Source: an uncultured Collinsella sp. | GTDB lineage: Bacteria > Actinomycetota > Coriobacteriia > Coriobacteriales > Coriobacteriaceae | Direction: 5' to 3' | Assembly: GCA_900541135.1 (NCBI GenBank) | Contig: UQIG01000003.1 | Coordinates: 1 to 64,000, forward strand | DNA length: 64,000 nucleotides | Part shown: positions 8,771-16,926 of the stretch, one piece after another | How positions within the stretch are numbered: the first letter of the stretch is position 1 | Layout: every line of letters starts with the position of its first letter | Made by a program: the position numbers and the translations under genes | Notes under the pieces: generated by a model | Seen by the model: only the letters and a program-made list of their open reading frames with translations | Told to the model about the DNA's origin: nothing | Databases searched by the model: none

Positions 8771-9684
8771 TACAGCACGCCCCCGATCATCAGCAGCAGC
8801 TGTGCAGTAATGCAGCCAAAGATGAGCGAATCGCTGCGGTCGAGCATGCCGCCGTGGCCCGGGATGAGATTGCCGGAATCTTTAACGCCCACACCGCGCT
8901 TGATGCGCGACTCGATGAGGTCGCCGATAACGCCCAGGATGGAGACGACCACGCCGCACAGCAGTGCATAGGGCAGGCTCAGCTTGTAGAAGTGCGTCGC
9001 CCACAGGATGAGCCAGATCAAGACAGAGCCCAAAATGCCGCCGACAAAGCCTTCCCAGCTCTTTTTGGGAGAGATCTTGGGAACCATCTTATGTTTACCG
9101 ATGCGGCTGCCCACGATGTAGGCAAACGAGTCGGAGACCCAAAGGGATGCGCAAACGCCCACCGAAAGCAGGGCGCCGGCAAAACCGGGCACGGCATCGC
9201 GCAGCAGCACGATAGCCGACAGCATAAAACCAGTGTAGATTGGGCCCATGAGCGTCACGGCAACGTCGGAGATGCGAGTGCGCGGAGACCAGACATACCA
9301 GATACCAACCGCAAGCATCAAAGCGAACAGCAGGGCGTTCAACAGCAGCGAATCGCCCAGTGCCGAGAGCGGAAAGAGCACGGCGGCAGCGATTCCAAGG
9401 CGCTCGTTGGCAACCTTGCCATCGAGCCTCGTCATGCGGAAAAACTCATAGCAGCACAGACCGCTCATGACGGACACGAAGATGGCCGTGGGAACAATAC
9501 CCAAAACCAGGCACAGGATAAAGACAACGGCATAGACGATACCGGCGGCGGCACGGGTGATAAAGCCAGCCAGCCACGAACCGGAGCTGCCCTTCGCTGT
9601 AGGCGCTCCTGCAGCGGCAGCCTTTCGCGCAGGCCTCGCGGAAGTAGGCGCCTGGGGAGCGGATGCCTTTGGACGTTCGGACAC
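8770..9684 (-). CDS. cdsA: Phosphatidate cytidylyltransferase (CDP-diglyceride synthase)
   Basis: 304 residues. CdsA activates phosphatidic acid to CDP-diacylglycerol for phospholipid synthesis at the cytoplasmic membrane. It has about eight hydrophobic segments and the family signature near the C-terminus (KDSGNLIPGHGGMLDRSDSL). An Ala/Pro/Lys-rich ~40-residue N-terminal extension precedes the first helix. The start is GTG with GGAGG seven bases upstream, two bases after the uppS stop. Confidence 0.96.
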   Translation of the reverse strand: MSERPKASAPQAPTSARPARKAAAAGAPTAKGSSGSWLAGFITRAAAGIVYAVVFILCLVLGIVPTAIFVSVMSGLCCYEFFRMTRLDGKVANERLGIAAAVLFPLSALGDSLLLNALLFALMLAVGIWYVWSPRTRISDVAVTLMGPIYTGFMLSAIVLLRDAVPGFAGALLSVGVCASLWVSDSFAYIVGSRIGKHKMVPKISPKKSWEGFVGGILGSVLIWLILWATHFYKLSLPYALLCGVVVSILGVIGDLIESRIKRGVGVKDSGNLIPGHGGMLDRSDSLIFGCITAQLLLMIGGVL

Positions 9685-9686
9685 GA

Positions 9687-10481
9687 TTAAGCCTCCTCGG
9701 TCTTACTCAGTCCACCAAACCTGCGGTCGCGACCCTGGTAGGCCAAAATGGCGTCAACAAGGCCCCAACGATCAAAGTCGGGCCAATAGGTATCGGTGAC
9801 ATAGAACTCGGAATAGGCGACCTGCCACAACAGGTAGTTCGAAAGACGCAACTCGCCAGAAGTGCGAATCACAAGCTCCGGATCGGGAAGACCGGAGGTG
9901 TACAGGTGCGAAGCAACCATATCATCGTCGATAGCGGCAGGATCGATCTTTCCAGCGGCGGCATCAAGTGCGATCTGGCGGACAGCACGGGTGATCTCGG
10001 CACGGGCACCGTAGTTGACGGCCAGCGCTAGCGTCATACCGGTATGGTCGGCGCACTCGGCAAGGCCGCGCTCAAAGACGTCGCGGGTCTTCTTGGGCAG
10101 CGCGGAAATATCGCCCAAAAAGACAACGCGAACGTTCTCGCGCTTAAGCAGCGGTAGCTCATCGATAAACGTCTTGGCAAACAGGTGCATCAGAACGTTG
10201 ACTTCGTGCTGCGGGCGATTCCAGTTTTCGGTCGAAAACGCATAGGCCGAAAGCACGTCGACGCCCAGGCGCACGCAGGCGGTAATGATCTCGCGCAGCG
10301 AGACGATGCCGGCCTTGTGGCCTTCGGTGCGGGCAAGACCGCGCGCCGTGGCCCAACGGCCGTTGCCGTCCATGATGCACGAAATATGGTGCGGAATGTT
10401 ATTGAGGTCAAGGTCGGAAAAACCGACGCCCGCAGGGGCGTCGGCAAAGTACTCGACCAGTTTATGCTCGTCGTATTGCAC
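9687..10481 (-). CDS. uppS: Isoprenyl transferase (undecaprenyl diphosphate synthase)
   Basis: 264 residues. UppS condenses isopentenyl units in cis to give C55-PP, the lipid carrier for cell-wall synthesis. The cis-prenyltransferase motifs are clear: IMDGNGRWA with catalytic Asp, GHKAG, STENWNRP, and the C-terminal VIRTSGELRLSNYLLWQ plus SEFYVTDTYWPDF. Start is GTG one base after the frr stop. Lies in the usual frr-uppS-cdsA order. Confidence 0.97.
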   Translation of the reverse strand: MQYDEHKLVEYFADAPAGVGFSDLDLNNIPHHISCIMDGNGRWATARGLARTEGHKAGIVSLREIITACVRLGVDVLSAYAFSTENWNRPQHEVNVLMHLFAKTFIDELPLLKRENVRVVFLGDISALPKKTRDVFERGLAECADHTGMTLALAVNYGARAEITRAVRQIALDAAAGKIDPAAIDDDMVASHLYTSGLPDPELVIRTSGELRLSNYLLWQVAYSEFYVTDTYWPDFDRWGLVDAILAYQGRDRRFGGLSKTEEA

Positions 10482-10482
10482 C

Positions 10483-11019
10483 TTAGATCTCCATGACCTC
10501 GGCTTCTTTTTCCTTCAGAAGCTCCTCGACCTTGGCAACATACTCGTCGGTATGCTTCTGGACCTTGGCCTGCTCGCGACGGACGTCGTCCTCGGTGAGC
10601 TCCTCATCGCGCTCGAGCTTGTTGTTAAAGTCGCGGCGGATGTTGCGGATGGAGACCTTGGCCTGCTCGGCGTACTCGCGGCACTCCTTAACGAGCTCGC
10701 GACGACGCTCCTCGGTGGGAGCCGGGAACGGCAGACGTACGACGGTACCATCGGAGTTGGGGGTAATGCCCAGGTCGGAGGCGCTGATGGCCTTAACGAT
10801 GGCATTGATGAGCGCCTTATCCCACGGCTCGATAAGCAGCATGTGGGCCTCGGGGGTCTTAACGGCGGCAACCTGCGTGACGGGCGTAGGAACACCGTAG
10901 TAGTCGACGGTAATGTCGGACAGGATGTTGGCGTTAGCGCGACCAGTGCGGACCTTGGAGAAGTTGTGCTTGAGGGACTCGAGTGACTTGTCCATGTGGA
11001 CGGTGATGTTCTCTGCCAT
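10483..11019 (-). CDS. frr: Ribosome recycling factor
   Basis: 178 residues, slightly short of the usual 185. RRF splits the post-termination ribosome with EF-G. The N-terminal domain shows the KVRTGRANANILSDITVDYYG region typical of the family (residues ~22-42, quoted in part as VRTGRANANIL), then EPWDKALINAIVKAI, and the long three-helix bundle is rich in charged heptads. ATG has AGGAGG upstream; it is two bases after pyrH. Confidence 0.97.
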   Translation of the reverse strand: MAENITVHMDKSLESLKHNFSKVRTGRANANILSDITVDYYGVPTPVTQVAAVKTPEAHMLLIEPWDKALINAIVKAISASDLGITPNSDGTVVRLPFPAPTEERRRELVKECREYAEQAKVSIRNIRRDFNNKLERDEELTEDDVRREQAKVQKHTDEYVAKVEELLKEKEAEVMEI

Positions 11020-11021
11020 GC

Positions 11022-11744
11022 TTAATCCTCCTGATAGACGAGCGTGCCGACGGACTCACCCGCGAGCGCGCGCTTGACGGTGTCCTCGCCATCGATGTTG
11101 AGGACCAAAATGGGCATACGGTTGTCCTGGCAAAGAGCCGTAGCCGTGGAATCCATAACCTGCAGGCCGCGAACGAGCACCTCGTGATAGGTGATCTTGT
11201 CAAAGCGGACGGCGTCGGAGCACTTGACGGGATCCTTGTCGTAGATGCCATCAACCTTGGTGGCTTTAATCAGAATCTCGGCACCGATCTCACAGGCGCG
11301 AAGGGCCGCGGCAGTGTCAGTCGTAAAGTACGGATTGCCCGATCCAGCGGCAAATATTACGACGTTGCCCTTGGACAGGTGGTTGATGGCGCGACGGCGA
11401 ATATAGGGCTCGCAGATCTCGTTCATCTGGATAGCGCTCATCACGCGGCAGGGAACATCGTTGTGCTCAAAGGCATCCTGCAGGGCAAGCGCGTTCATAA
11501 CGGTAGCGAGCATGCCCATGTAATCGGCCTGGGCGCGGTCCATACCACCGGCGGCGCCGGCCATGCCGCGGAAAATGTTGCCGCCGCCGACAACGACGCC
11601 AACCTCATGACCAACGGCGAGCAGCTCCTTGACCTGCTTGGCAAGATGATCGGTAACCTTGGGGTCGATGCCGTAGTTGCCATCGCCCATCAGCGCTTCG
11701 CCGGAGAGCTTCAGAAGCACGCGTTTATATCGGATGTCGGACAA
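11022..11744 (-). CDS. pyrH: UMP kinase
   Basis: 240 residues of the amino-acid-kinase fold, phosphorylating UMP to UDP. The N-terminal KRVLLKLSGEALMG, the glycine loop GVVVGGGNIFRG, and the C-terminal ATKVDGIYDKDP are family signatures. Start is TTG at 11744 with AAAGGAGG five bases upstream. First gene after the tsf terminator, so it probably begins a new transcript running through proS; no clear promoter could be fixed in the ~60-base gap. Confidence 0.97.
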   Translation of the reverse strand: MSDIRYKRVLLKLSGEALMGDGNYGIDPKVTDHLAKQVKELLAVGHEVGVVVGGGNIFRGMAGAAGGMDRAQADYMGMLATVMNALALQDAFEHNDVPCRVMSAIQMNEICEPYIRRRAINHLSKGNVVIFAAGSGNPYFTTDTAAALRACEIGAEILIKATKVDGIYDKDPVKCSDAVRFDKITYHEVLVRGLQVMDSTATALCQDNRMPILVLNIDGEDTVKRALAGESVGTLVYQED

Positions 11745-11803
11745 AGCGATCCTCCTTTAATTAGACTCACAACATAATATCAAAGGCTTAACGGGGAGCC
11801 ATG

Positions 11804-11838
11804 AAAAAGCAGGCTGTGAGTAAAACCCACAGCCTGCT
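11804..11838 (-). terminator. Terminator of the rpsB-tsf transcript
   Basis: A perfect 11-bp stem AGCAGGCTGTG (11809-11819) with 11828-11838, followed on the minus strand by TTTTT. It separates rpsB-tsf from pyrH-frr. Confidence 0.9.
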
Positions 11839-11861
11839 CATTACCAGCTACAAGAGCTTAT

Positions 11862-12731
11862 TTACTCGCCACGGACCAGACGGTCAAAGGCAACGACGGT
11901 AATGGTATCGCCAAGCTCCTTGGAGACCTGCTCGGCGTACTTCTTGATGGTGAGGGAGCTGTCCTTGATGAACTCCTGCTCGGTGAGCACGGACTGCTTG
12001 TAGAACTTCTCCAGACGGCCAACAGCCATCTTCTCCTGGATAGCCTCGGGCTTGCCGGACTCGGCAGCCTGAGCCATGTAGATCTGCTTCTCGTGCTCGA
12101 CGGTCTCGGCCGGAACCTGATCGCGGGTAGCGCAGATCGGGGCGACGGCGGCAACCTGAAGGGCAACGTCGTGAGCAAAGGTCTTGAAGGACTCAGCCTG
12201 AGCGGTCTCGGCCTTCTCGAAAGCGAACTCGACGAGGACGCCGATCTTACCACCCATGTGGATGTAAGAAGCGAGAGCGCCGTTCTCGGCCTTGCGGGCG
12301 GCGAAGCGGGAAATCTTCATGTTCTCGCCCATGATGTGAATCATCTCGGTGAGCTCGGAGGAAACGGTCTCCTCGCCCATCGGCTTCTCGAGCAGAGCAT
12401 CGACATCGGCCGGCTCGGTGGTGGCGACAACCTCGGCGACCTTGGAAGCAAAGCCGGTGAACTTGGCGTTGGAGCCAACGAAGTCGGTCTCGCAGGAGAG
12501 CTCAAGCAGAGCGCCGGTCTTGCCATCCTCGGAGACGAACGCGGCTACAGCGCCCTCGTTGGTCTCGCGGCCAGCCTTCTTGGCAGCCTTGGCGAGGCCG
12601 TTCTTGCGCAGAACGTCAACAGCGGCGTCCATGTCGCCGTCAGCCTCGACGAGAGCCTTCTTGCACTCCATCATCGGGGAGTCGGTCATCTCGCGGAGCT
12701 GCTTGACCATAGCGGCGGTAATCTGGGCCAT
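11862..12731 (-). CDS. tsf: Elongation factor Ts
   Basis: 289 residues. EF-Ts exchanges GDP on EF-Tu. The N-terminal UBA-like helix bundle and the signature region are visible (VKQLREMTDSPMMECKKAL, then AGRETNEGAV), followed by the two-subdomain core with ELSCETDFV. I used ATG 12731 (MAQITAAMV) because AGGAA lies at proper spacing and the family begins here, not five codons upstream. Pairs with rpsB and ends at a strong terminator. Confidence 0.97.
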   Translation of the reverse strand: MAQITAAMVKQLREMTDSPMMECKKALVEADGDMDAAVDVLRKNGLAKAAKKAGRETNEGAVAAFVSEDGKTGALLELSCETDFVGSNAKFTGFASKVAEVVATTEPADVDALLEKPMGEETVSSELTEMIHIMGENMKISRFAARKAENGALASYIHMGGKIGVLVEFAFEKAETAQAESFKTFAHDVALQVAAVAPICATRDQVPAETVEHEKQIYMAQAAESGKPEAIQEKMAVGRLEKFYKQSVLTEQEFIKDSSLTIKKYAEQVSKELGDTITVVAFDRLVRGE

Positions 12732-12776
12732 TGTGGTTCCTTTCAAAGAGATGAAAAAGAATTAACTAAGACTGAT

Positions 12777-13505
12777 TTACTCGGCCTTGGGCTCAGCGGC
12801 CATCTCGGCCTCGGAGACCTGCTCCTTGCCGGAGCCAGCGAGGCAGGCGTCAGCCATGAGCTCGCACATAAGGGTGACAGCGGAGATAGCGTCATCGTTG
12901 CAGGGGATGCCGTACTCGACCTCATCGGGATCGGAGTTGGTGTCGATCAGAGCGACGACGGGGATGTTCAGGCGCTGGGCCTCCTTGATGGCGTTCTCCT
13001 CGCGCTTCGTGTCGATAACGAAGAGAGCCTGGGGCAGACCCTTCATGTCGCGGGCGCCACCGAGGTTGGTCTGGAGCTTGGTGAGCTCCTTGCCGAGCAC
13101 AGCCTGCTCCTTCTTGGGGAGAACTGCCATGCGGCCGTCCTCGACCATAGCCTCGAGCTCCTCCATGCGGTTGATGCGGGAGCGAATGGTAACGAAGTTG
13201 GTCAGCATGCCGCCGAGCCAACGCTGGTTGATATAAGGCATGTTGGCGCGCTCAGCGGCGTTCTTGACGGCCTCCTGAGCCTGCTTCTTGGTGCCGACGA
13301 ACAGCACGTTGCCGCCCTTGGCGACGTTCTTGACGAAGGTGTAGGCCTGGTCGGCGTCGAGGATGGTCTGCTTGAGGTCGAGGATGTAGATGCCGTTGCG
13401 CTCACCGAAGATGAACGGCTTCATCTTGGGGTTCCAGCGACGGGTCTGGTGACCGAAGTGGCAGCCGGCCTCGAGCAGGGTGCGGATATTAATCTTGGTA
13501 GCCAT
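12777..13505 (-). CDS. rpsB: 30S ribosomal protein S2
   Basis: 242 residues. S2 joins the small subunit late in assembly. Starts ATKINIRTLLEAGCHFGHQT with the conserved RRWNPKMKPFIFGERNGI region and the later PVVALIDTNSDPDEV. A short acidic/Ala-rich C-terminal tail follows. SD AGGAGG is at normal distance. It leads the rpsB-tsf transcript behind a structured ~140-nt leader and a clear promoter. Confidence 0.98.
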   Translation of the reverse strand: MATKINIRTLLEAGCHFGHQTRRWNPKMKPFIFGERNGIYILDLKQTILDADQAYTFVKNVAKGGNVLFVGTKKQAQEAVKNAAERANMPYINQRWLGGMLTNFVTIRSRINRMEELEAMVEDGRMAVLPKKEQAVLGKELTKLQTNLGGARDMKGLPQALFVIDTKREENAIKEAQRLNIPVVALIDTNSDPDEVEYGIPCNDDAISAVTLMCELMADACLAGSGKEQVSEAEMAAEPKAE

Positions 13506-13646
13506 GTTAAACCTCCTGTGGTTTGCCTCCGCGCGGGGTCATCCTCCAAAACCAACCCGGACATGTGTTACCAAAGCCCGGGCACCACGGTATGAAGTAG
13601 CCGCGCGTGCGTGATAAAAACCTGTTGCCGTGAAGCAACCCGATGA
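13506..13646 (-). promoter_or_regulatory. rpsB leader, possible autoregulatory region
   Basis: This ~140-base untranslated leader has two self-complementary pieces on the minus strand: GTTGC-TTCAC-GGCAAC just downstream of the promoter, and CCCGG...CCGGG around a 17-nt loop nearer the gene. Long structured leaders before rpsB are often targets of S2 autoregulation in other bacteria. Here that is inference from structure only. Confidence 0.45.
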
Positions 13647-13675
13647 ATGATAGCAGGATTACCTCTTCCTGCCAA
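13647..13675 (-). promoter_or_regulatory. Promoter of rpsB-tsf
   Basis: On the minus strand TTGGCA (13675-13670), a 17-base spacer, and TATCAT (13652-13647) form a good sigma-70-type promoter about 140 bases before the rpsB ATG. Confidence 0.7.
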
Positions 13676-13721
13676 CCCGCAATCAAAACCACACACCTAA
13701 GCACAACGTGAGCCACCCAGC

Positions 13722-14642
13722 TTACTCGCCCCGGGGATGGGCTTGGGTCACGGCGCGCTTAAGCCGGTCGGGCGTGAGATGCGTGTAGATCTGCGTCGTG
13801 GACAGGCTCGCGTGACCCAGCAGCTCTTGAACCGAGCGCAGGTCCGCGCCACCCTCAAGCAGATCGGTCGCAAAGGTGTGGCGCATCGCATGCGGGGCAA
13901 TGTCGGCAGGGATGCCGGCGAGCGTCGCCAGCATATGGAACCGTCGTCTGAGCATAGCGGCACTCATGCGATTGCCGCGAGCAGAAATAAACAGCGGATG
14001 CAGGCCGGCTGCGGCTTCGCGGCGCTTTGCCTGCGTGAGCAGCGCCGGTCTCCCCTCCTCGACATAGGTGCGTGTCGCCTCGAGTGCGCGACGATACAGA
14101 GGAACGATACGTTCCTTGCTCCCCTTGCCCCATAGCCGCAGCGTGCGCTCGGACCATGAGATGGATTCCGCATTGAGCGCCGCAAGCTCTGAGATGCGCG
14201 CGCCGGATGCATAAAGAAGCTCAAGCATCGCCGCATCGCGCAGTCCCGCGGGTGTTGAGGTGTCGGGGGCTTTGAGGAGCGCCTCGACCTGCTGGGTCGT
14301 CAGCACCCCGGGCAGGTCGCGCGGCAGCTTGGGCGAGGAAATCGCCGAGACCGCATCACCCTCCACGATTCCCTCGGCAGCCATCCATCGATAGAGAGAT
14401 CGTATAGCCGACAGATGCGCCGCAAGGGTGCGAGGCGCCACCTGCTCGCGCGAAAGCTCGGCCAAATACGCGCGGACGGTACGCACGTCGGCCATACGCG
14501 CATCGATACCCGTACGCTCGCACCAGGCGGCAAAGCGCTCCAACCGCGATCCATAGGCAGTCACCGTATTGGGAGAGAGCCCCTCGACACGTGCGATGTA
14601 GGCGATAAACGAGTCGACGGAATCGTACAGGTCAAAGGCTAT
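13722..14642 (-). CDS. XerC/XerD-type tyrosine recombinase
   Basis: Site-specific recombinase that resolves chromosome dimers at dif. The catalytic domain has Arg in ASGARISELAAL, His-x-x-Arg in APHAMRHTFATDL, His in ELLGHASLSTTQIY and the nucleophile Tyr in TQIYTHL. The N-terminal SAM-like domain is intact in frame only if reading begins near 14642 (IAFDLYDSVDSFIAYIARV). No ATG, GTG or TTG exists in that frame before GTG 14564, which would cut ~26 residues off this domain. An ATA at 14642 overlaps the trmFO stop (ATAG) and has GGAGG nine bases upstream, so I take it as the probable start (306 residues); CTG 14630 is an alternative. The trmFO neighbour supports a housekeeping Xer, not a phage integrase. 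Confidence 0.85.
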   Translation of the reverse strand: MAFDLYDSVDSFIAYIARVEGLSPNTVTAYGSRLERFAAWCERTGIDARMADVRTVRAYLAELSREQVAPRTLAAHLSAIRSLYRWMAAEGIVEGDAVSAISSPKLPRDLPGVLTTQQVEALLKAPDTSTPAGLRDAAMLELLYASGARISELAALNAESISWSERTLRLWGKGSKERIVPLYRRALEATRTYVEEGRPALLTQAKRREAAAGLHPLFISARGNRMSAAMLRRRFHMLATLAGIPADIAPHAMRHTFATDLLEGGADLRSVQELLGHASLSTTQIYTHLTPDRLKRAVTQAHPRGE

Positions 14643-15982
14643 GACCGGTCGCCTCCAAACAAGTCGGAGCGCGTGGCCAAGTAGGCATCGAGGGCCTCGA
14701 GGGCGCGATCCGCATAAGCCTGGTAGCGGTCGCGCTTACTGCGGCGCTTGCCGTCCTCGAGCGGCGGCACCAGGCCAAAATTGACATGCATGGGCTGGTA
14801 GCCCACGGTTGCCGGATCGGTCGCATAGCCCACGAGCGCACCCAGGGCGCCCACACGAGAAAGCTCCACAGAAGCCGCACCGATAGCCTCGGCATAGGTG
14901 TTAAGCGCAGCAAGCAGACCGGTCGCCACCGCCTCCATGTACCCCTCGGTGCCGGTGATCTGACCGGCGAGGCGCACACCCGTGCCAGGCACGGCAAAGG
15001 TGCCGTCAAGAACGTGCGGCGCGTCGACAAAGGTATTGCGGTGCATGACGCCATAACGGAAGAACTCGGCATTCTCCAAACCGGGAACCATATGAAAGAC
15101 GCGCTTTTGCTCGCCAAAGGTCAGATTAGTCTGGAAGCCCACAAGGTTATAGGCGGTCTTTTCCTTGTTCTCGGCACGCAGCTGAATCGCCGCCCAGGGA
15201 CGACGACCGGTTCGCGGGTCGGTGAGGCCGACGGGCTTCATGGCGCCAAAGCGGATAGCGTCCTTGCCGGTACGGGCGACCTCCTCGGCGGGCTGACAGG
15301 CCTGGAAGAGGTCGCCGCCCTCAAAGTCCTTGAGCACCACGCGGTCGGCGGTGGTGAGTGCCTCGATAAAGGCCTCGTACTCCTCCTTGTTGAGCGGAGC
15401 GTTGAGATAGTCGCCGCTCCCCTGCTCCTCGTAGCGCGACTGCGAGAACAGCACGTCCATATCGAGCGTGGAGGCATCGACGATTGGCGCGGCAGCGTCA
15501 AAGAACGCCAAGGCGTCGCCACCGACGAGCTTCATGACCTCTTCGCTCAATGCCGGCGAACACAGCGGGCCCGCGGCAATGACCACGTGGCCCTCGGGAA
15601 TCTGCGTGACCTCGCCGTGCACGACCTCAATACTGGGTCGAGCGGCAACCTCGGCCTCAACAAGCTCGGAAAACGTAACGCGGTCGACCGCCAGGGCACC
15701 GCCAGCGGGAACGGCCGCACGATGGGCGCAATCGAGCAGCACCGAACCCATGCGCTCGAGCTCGGCCTTTAGCAGGCCGGCAGCAGAATCCGGACGGGTT
15801 GACTTAAACGAATTTGAGCAGACGAGCTCGGCCAAGTGATCGGTATGGTGGGCCGGAGAGCTCACCTGGGGGCGCATCTCGCACAGCTTTACGGCAAACC
15901 CGCGATCTGCCAGCTGGATCGCACATTCCGAACCCGCCAGACCGCCACCGATAACCGTCACCTGATCGAACTGCATCTGCAA
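14639..15982 (-). CDS. trmFO: Folate/FAD-dependent tRNA (uracil-54-C5) methyltransferase
   Basis: 447 residues. TrmFO makes ribothymidine 54 in tRNA using methylene-THF and FADH2. FAD-binding GGGLAGSECA at the N-terminus, the MRPQVSSPAHHTDHLAELVC region with catalytic Cys in LVCSNSFKS, and the C-terminal MHVNFGLVPPLE typical of the family are seen. It precedes the xer gene as in Firmicutes, but no topA lies between dprA and trmFO. Confidence 0.97.
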   Translation of the reverse strand: MQMQFDQVTVIGGGLAGSECAIQLADRGFAVKLCEMRPQVSSPAHHTDHLAELVCSNSFKSTRPDSAAGLLKAELERMGSVLLDCAHRAAVPAGGALAVDRVTFSELVEAEVAARPSIEVVHGEVTQIPEGHVVIAAGPLCSPALSEEVMKLVGGDALAFFDAAAPIVDASTLDMDVLFSQSRYEEQGSGDYLNAPLNKEEYEAFIEALTTADRVVLKDFEGGDLFQACQPAEEVARTGKDAIRFGAMKPVGLTDPRTGRRPWAAIQLRAENKEKTAYNLVGFQTNLTFGEQKRVFHMVPGLENAEFFRYGVMHRNTFVDAPHVLDGTFAVPGTGVRLAGQITGTEGYMEAVATGLLAALNTYAEAIGAASVELSRVGALGALVGYATDPATVGYQPMHVNFGLVPPLEDGKRRSKRDRYQAYADRALEALDAYLATRSDLFGGDRS

Positions 15983-15990
15983 ACACCTTT

Positions 15991-16926
15991 CTAATTGACA
16001 CGCTTTCCATTGTGACCGAAGGGTGTCTGGGCGTGAAGCGCAAACTTTGAGGGCGCATACCTTCCATCCATCATGCGTTCGATAAGGCCCTCAAGCTCGA
16101 GCGAGCCCAAGAGCTTGAGCACGCCGACAGCATCAAGCGAGACGAGCGCGGCAATGTCATCGACCTTGAGCGGCGAGGCGATAAGCGCGTGCATCACGGC
16201 CTGCTGCGTGGGGTCGAGATCGGCAATACCGGGTGAATCGGGACGCGAGTAGCGCAGCGTGCCGTAGATGCGCGAAATGGCCATCTCGATTGATTCCTCG
16301 TCGATGATGCAGCAGGCGCCGTTAGCGATGAGGTAGTTGGTCCCGCGCGACTCGGGCGAAAGGATGGAGCCCGGCACTGCAAGGAGCTCTCGACCCAAGT
16401 CCATAGCAGCCTCCGCCGTGGAGAACGTACCCGAGGGCATGCCAGCCTCGGAAACAAAGAGTGCTTGGGACAAAGCGGCGATAACGCGATTGCGCCGCGG
16501 AAAGGCGAACTTACGCGGTCCCATACCCCACGGCGAAATCGAAACGACCGCGCCGCCCGTATCGAGTGTGCGCGTGATGAGGCCGGCGCTCGAGCGAGGA
16601 TAGACAACATCGGCGCCGGTCCCCAGTACCACGACGTGCTTGCCCCCGGCGTTGACCGCAGCCCAACCCGACGCCTGGTCGCAGCCGACCGCGCCGCCCG
16701 AGACCACCGTCACTCCCGCCTCAACCGCCACCTTGGCCGCAAGCTCTGCCACAGCGAGACCGTACGGCGATGCCTTACGTGCACCGATGATGGATAGCGC
16801 AGGCGTCGAAAGCACCTCCGCGTTGCCGCGCACATAGAGCGTCTGGGGTACATCAGAAAGCTCCAAAACGGTCTCGGGATACAACGCATCACCTGGATGC
16901 AGCTCGAAGGCCCCCTCGGCCATCAT
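15991..16926 (-). CDS. dprA: DNA-processing protein DprA (Smf)
   Basis: 311 residues. DprA loads RecA on incoming single-stranded DNA in transformation. The Rossmann-like core shows SIIGARKASPYG, VVSGGAVGCDQASGWAA, PRKFAFPRRNRVIAALSQ and VPGSILSPESRGTNYLI. A C-terminal winged helix follows (DLDPTQQAVMHALIASPLKV onward). It starts at ATG 16926, overlapping the comM stop (ATGA), with GGAGGGA upstream; the longer in-frame extension is out-of-frame comM sequence. Adjacent comM and yraN fit a conserved competence/recombination cluster. Confidence 0.95.
   Translation of the reverse strand: MMAEGAFELHPGDALYPETVLELSDVPQTLYVRGNAEVLSTPALSIIGARKASPYGLAVAELAAKVAVEAGVTVVSGGAVGCDQASGWAAVNAGGKHVVVLGTGADVVYPRSSAGLITRTLDTGGAVVSISPWGMGPRKFAFPRRNRVIAALSQALFVSEAGMPSGTFSTAEAAMDLGRELLAVPGSILSPESRGTNYLIANGACCIIDEESIEMAISRIYGTLRYSRPDSPGIADLDPTQQAVMHALIASPLKVDDIAALVSLDAVGVLKLLGSLELEGLIERMMDGRYAPSKFALHAQTPFGHNGKRVN

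Noticed and set aside
13507..13716. Small frame upstream of rpsB
   Set aside because: Lies over the rpsB promoter and leader, with no SD or conserved look; treated as untranslated.
13722..14642. Phage or island integrase
   Set aside because: Tyrosine recombinase but coupled to trmFO with no att sites, phage genes or adjacent tRNA; it fits housekeeping Xer.
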